Assembly: GCA_029548585.1 (NCBI GenBank)
Contig: JAKPNC010000160.1
Coordinates: 1-8,012 of the forward strand
DNA from: a bacterium
GTDB lineage: Bacteria; Ratteibacteria; UBA8468; B48-G9; JAFGKM01
Reading direction: 5' to 3'
Length of the DNA stretch: 8,012 bases
The first letter of the stretch is position 1, and each line of letters begins with the position of its first letter. Of the stretch, positions 5,174-8,012 are shown piece by piece. A program made the translations under genes and the position numbers. The notes under the pieces are model-generated. The model saw nothing but the letters and a program-made list of their open reading frames with translations, searched no databases and had not been told where the DNA came from.

Positions 5174-8012
5174 ATGAAAAATATGAAGAAGTTTTTAGGG
5201 AAATTATTTATTGCAGGTATTTTCATGTCTTATTGTGCTCAAATTTTTCCAAATGGTTCAGGACCCGGGACTGGCGGAGATTTGCATATCAGATTTGATT
5301 TTTCGAAACTCAAGGACGGTTCGCCCGTGGGGTGGCAGGGCAGCCGCGGCGGTGCGTGGAAAAATTTTTCCTACGACGGGAAAACGGGTGCTGCCAAATT
5401 TACCCTTACAGGAAACTGGCAGGGTTTTACGAAGGATATAGAGCTTGATCCCGGCCTTTATATATTCCGCGCTGTAGCTAAATCCAACTCTTTTTCTCCT
5501 AAGCTTTCTCTCGATATGCTGCCCATTCCAGGGGAAGTAAACATTTTTTCGATAGCCATAGGAGTTTCGAATGAATTCAGGGAAGTGGTGCTTCCATTCT
5601 ACGTGGATGGAAAGGATAAGAAAAAATTCAGGGCGGGCATAGTCCGCGTCTACCAGGACCCGTCTCTTCACGAAGCAATCGTGCAGGTAAAAGAGATGGA
5701 GATAATACGCCTGGGAGATACAGTCTTGCCGGACAACTGGGCTTCCAAAGCGACTTCCAGTCTGTGGCACGGGCTTGATACCATGAAGAAAATATCCCGT
5801 CCCGACCGCCCCGGCAGGTTGATATTCAGCGATGCTCTTATTGGCACAGAAATGTGGCTTATGACCCAGGGGGGCAAAGTAAATCTTTCCTATGCCGGCT
5901 ACCAGGATTTCAGCAACGACGGCAAGTATCTTCACGCGGGATTCAGGGTCCCGGGAGACATTATATCAACCGATGGCTCCATCCGGCACAGGAACCCTTC
6001 ATTGGACAGGCGGTTAAGCTGGATAAGCAAAACCCTTTGGCTCTTTCCGTGGGAAGAAAAGAGGCTCCCGGAAGGAGCTGATCCGTCGGATTGGATAGGC
6101 CACACAAGGACAACGGAATACGTGGAATTCCTTAATCTTGAGACGCGGGCCACCCACAGGTTCAATTTTCCCTCACGTGCCGGTTGGAGGATAGTCAGAT
6201 ACCCCTCAGAGAGCAGCAGCAGGGGACCCAGGATAAGAGGCGTGACCCATGAAATCCTCGTCTGGCAGTCGGATGACAGGAAACAGGTTGCGATTTCTGA
6301 CATGGAAGGGAAAAACTTCGTTCAGTTCAAGGTTAAAAGCATATCCAAAGAACCGGAAAAAGATGTTATCTATCCCGGGGAAAAGGGCATTGATACCTAT
6401 CCAATGAATTCGGCATGGGGGAAAGCGGGGAACAACTGGACCAACTCGGTCGACAAAGACGGCACGAGGTATTTTCTTTTTGAGATTAACAGGAACAGCT
6501 ATCTTACCGATGAGAATCCCTACCAGGTATGGGCCCTGCCCCTTTCTTTCACGGACAAAAGGGGTCTTCTTATGGTCGTTCCCACCCCGGGAGTAAAGCA
6601 GATACCCTGGCCTACAAGCCGGCAGTGGAAAGGGGATAACTGGTGGAACCTTGCCGGGGGCTCTCCCCGTTCAGGAGACAATGCCATACTTACTCTTGAA
6701 GACGGAACCCTTCTTAACATGAGTTCGTTGGGCATGCATTCCAATTTCAGGAATACCGTGAGCGTGAACGACCCGTATGACAAGACGGTCAGGTTCATAG
6801 GTTCCTATCCGAAGGTCGACCATGTATCCTGGCCCCACGAGTTCAGGCGGGACAGGGATTACGCTTTCGTCTGGTCGGAAGTTGTTCCAACTGTGCCTTT
6901 CATCATGATAGACCTTGAGCACGATACCCTGTGGACCGTGGCCGCCATGAACATCGTTGATTCCGCCGAGCGTGCGGCGGCCGCAAGCAGGCTTGAGGTT
7001 CCGGGACGTCCGGGAAGCGGCAGGGGGCCGGCAAATATCATATATCCCCTTGCAAATCCAAGCCCGGATTATACAAAGGTTGTATATGCTTCCTCCATGC
7101 TTACGGTTGACCGGCTTGAGTATCCCATAGGAGACGTTTACATGGCAGTATCCCGTTATCCCCAGCCTCCCGTGAACCTGAAAGTGGAGAGGAATGCCCT
7201 TTCATGGGAAAAACCGCAGTACCACGCCGAGATAAAGGGATACAACCTGTACCGTTCAAAAGAAAGCGGCAGGGGATACTCAAAGGTAAACGGCGACCTT
7301 ATCACGGGACAAAGATACGATATTTCAGGAGTGGGATTTTATGTTATGACCTCGGTAGAACATTCGGGACTGGAAAGCAGGATGTTTTCCAATGAAGCGC
7401 AGGTGGGAACGGATAGCAGGTACAGGCGTTTTTACGAGGCGGAAGAAGGTAAAATAAATAAGCCTATGGTACCGTTTTTTGAGCCTAAGGCAGCGAGCAA
7501 CGCGTACGGGATTGCAGTAACCGATCCGGCACTGTTATATAAAGAAAAGTTGGAAAATGGGCTGAAAGGAAGCGTCACATTGAAGATAGACGTACCTGTT
7601 GGCGGAACGGCGAAACTTATGGCGCGTGTGAGAGGCATGTCCCGGCTGGAATGCGAGAGCTACACGACGGGCTGGCCTGAAGGAGGAGAAACGGGAAAGG
7701 GAAGTTTCAGCGTTAAGGTAGACGGCAAGCCGGCGGGCAGGATCCCTGTGTCGGGATACGGGTGGAAATGGGTGCCTCTTGAGGCAGGCACAATGCCGTT
7801 GACAGAAGGGAGACACGAGGTAGTTTTCGAGACGGGAGATACGGGCATAGCGCTTGACGATATACTTGTTACCAACGATTTAGAGTTTACTCCTTCGGGA
7901 AAGGGCAGCGCTCCGACCATGGCGCCGTCCGTCCCGTCGGGATTGAAGGCGGAAGGTATGGTAGTTCAGGGAGAGGAACTCCAAACAGGCGGGTACAGTG
8001 TGAAACCTCCGT
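5174..8012 (+). CDS. Large secreted multidomain protein: N-terminal beta-sandwich, propeller-like body, FN3, CBM6/35-like; 3' partial
   Basis: I translated this frame by hand and found no stop from 5174 to the window end: 946 codons, with the C-terminus missing. Residues 1-30 form a signal peptide: MKNMKKFLGK, then hydrophobic LFIAGIFMSYCAQIF. MSYC is a poor lipobox, so type I cleavage is more likely. Residues 39-182 look like a CBM4/9-type beta-sandwich. Residues 198-660 are an unassigned beta-rich body with blade-like pieces: DFSNDGKYLHAG (about 242), THEILVWQSDDRKQVAISDM (about 358) and NPSPDYTKVVYASSM (about 629). These recall TolB/WD-type propellers and possibly the PL22 oligogalacturonate lyase fold. 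Residues 662-745 are FN3-like (GYNLYRS, SGLESRMFSNEAQV). Residues 754-900 are CBM6/35-like (YEAEEGKI to LDDILVTND). A PSVPSGLKAEG linker follows. An extracytoplasmic glycan-binding or glycan-cleaving role is inferred; no active site was identified. The start at 5135 is an alternative. Confidence 0.75.
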   Translation, partial: MKNMKKFLGKLFIAGIFMSYCAQIFPNGSGPGTGGDLHIRFDFSKLKDGSPVGWQGSRGGAWKNFSYDGKTGAAKFTLTGNWQGFTKDIELDPGLYIFRAVAKSNSFSPKLSLDMLPIPGEVNIFSIAIGVSNEFREVVLPFYVDGKDKKKFRAGIVRVYQDPSLHEAIVQVKEMEIIRLGDTVLPDNWASKATSSLWHGLDTMKKISRPDRPGRLIFSDALIGTEMWLMTQGGKVNLSYAGYQDFSNDGKYLHAGFRVPGDIISTDGSIRHRNPSLDRRLSWISKTLWLFPWEEKRLPEGADPSDWIGHTRTTEYVEFLNLETRATHRFNFPSRAGWRIVRYPSESSSRGPRIRGVTHEILVWQSDDRKQVAISDMEGKNFVQFKVKSISKEPEKDVIYPGEKGIDTYPMNSAWGKAGNNWTNSVDKDGTRYFLFEINRNSYLTDENPYQVWALPLSFTDKRGLLMVVPTPGVKQIPWPTSRQWKGDNWWNLAGGSPRSGDNAILTLEDGTLLNMSSLGMHSNFRNTVSVNDPYDKTVRFIGSYPKVDHVSWPHEFRRDRDYAFVWSEVVPTVPFIMIDLEHDTLWTVAAMNIVDSAERAAAASRLEVPGRPGSGRGPANIIYPLANPSPDYTKVVYASSMLTVDRLEYPIGDVYMAVSRYPQPPVNLKVERNALSWEKPQYHAEIKGYNLYRSKESGRGYSKVNGDLITGQRYDISGVGFYVMTSVEHSGLESRMFSNEAQVGTDSRYRRFYEAEEGKINKPMVPFFEPKAASNAYGIAVTDPALLYKEKLENGLKGSVTLKIDVPVGGTAKLMARVRGMSRLECESYTTGWPEGGETGKGSFSVKVDGKPAGRIPVSGYGWKWVPLEAGTMPLTEGRHEVVFETGDTGIALDDILVTNDLEFTPSGKGSAPTMAPSVPSGLKAEGMVVQGEELQTGGYSVKPP

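Noticed and set aside
5228..5239. Lipobox at MSYC in the signal peptide of the third protein
   Set aside because: The residues before Cys do not fit the L-A/S-G/A-C pattern, since Tyr occupies the -1 place, so lipoprotein processing is not supported.
5258..5935. Minus-strand open frame of 225 codons
   Set aside because: It lies opposite the signal-peptide-bearing secreted protein, whose frame is continuous and domain-like. The antisense translation has no recognisable features.

Overview
The window suggests a bacterium specialised in breaking down complex polysaccharides. It carries three genes, all on the + strand in one presumed transcription unit, with no mobile element, RNA gene or CRISPR array visible. 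Arg is very often AGG and Ile very often ATA, mixed with CTT/CTC Leu, at intermediate GC. Together with long LamG-decorated and CBM-decorated secreted enzymes, this resembles genomes from the PVC superphylum and nearby candidate phyla (Lentisphaerota, Kiritimatiellota, Omnitrophota and similar). That placement is inference; there is no phylogenetic marker in the window.

Region 1 (1-3924) is a large gene cut by the left edge. Its front half looks like an exo-rhamnogalacturonan lyase-type protein (PL26, PcRGLX/YetA-like): end of a RIFT barrel, a central beta-sandwich and an alpha/alpha toroid. Behind these are extra beta-rich segments and a C-terminal LamG-like domain, which appears to be split by a second, roughly 150-residue beta-sandwich domain. 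Region 2 (3925-4101) is a 177-base gap with no supportable gene or terminator. Region 3 (4102-5115) is a complete beta-lactamase-fold serine hydrolase with SxxK, YxN and HGG motifs and no export signal. Region 4 (5174, or possibly 5135, to beyond 8012) is the first 946 codons of a large secreted protein. It has a signal peptide, an N-terminal beta-sandwich, a long unassigned body with propeller-like repeats, an FN3 domain and a CBM6/35-like domain, and it continues off the right edge. It stays open to the end of the window, so a method that demands a stop codon would miss it.

The simplest reading is a locus for a pectin-like (rhamnogalacturonan I-like) or related acidic glycan. The two big proteins would act outside the cytoplasm as lyase and binding or depolymerising proteins, and the serine hydrolase would act as an esterase or hydrolase on a released product. 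The substrate rests on the PL26-like similarity and was not tested here. The most unusual points are the nested LamG domain in the first protein and the unrecognised core of the third.
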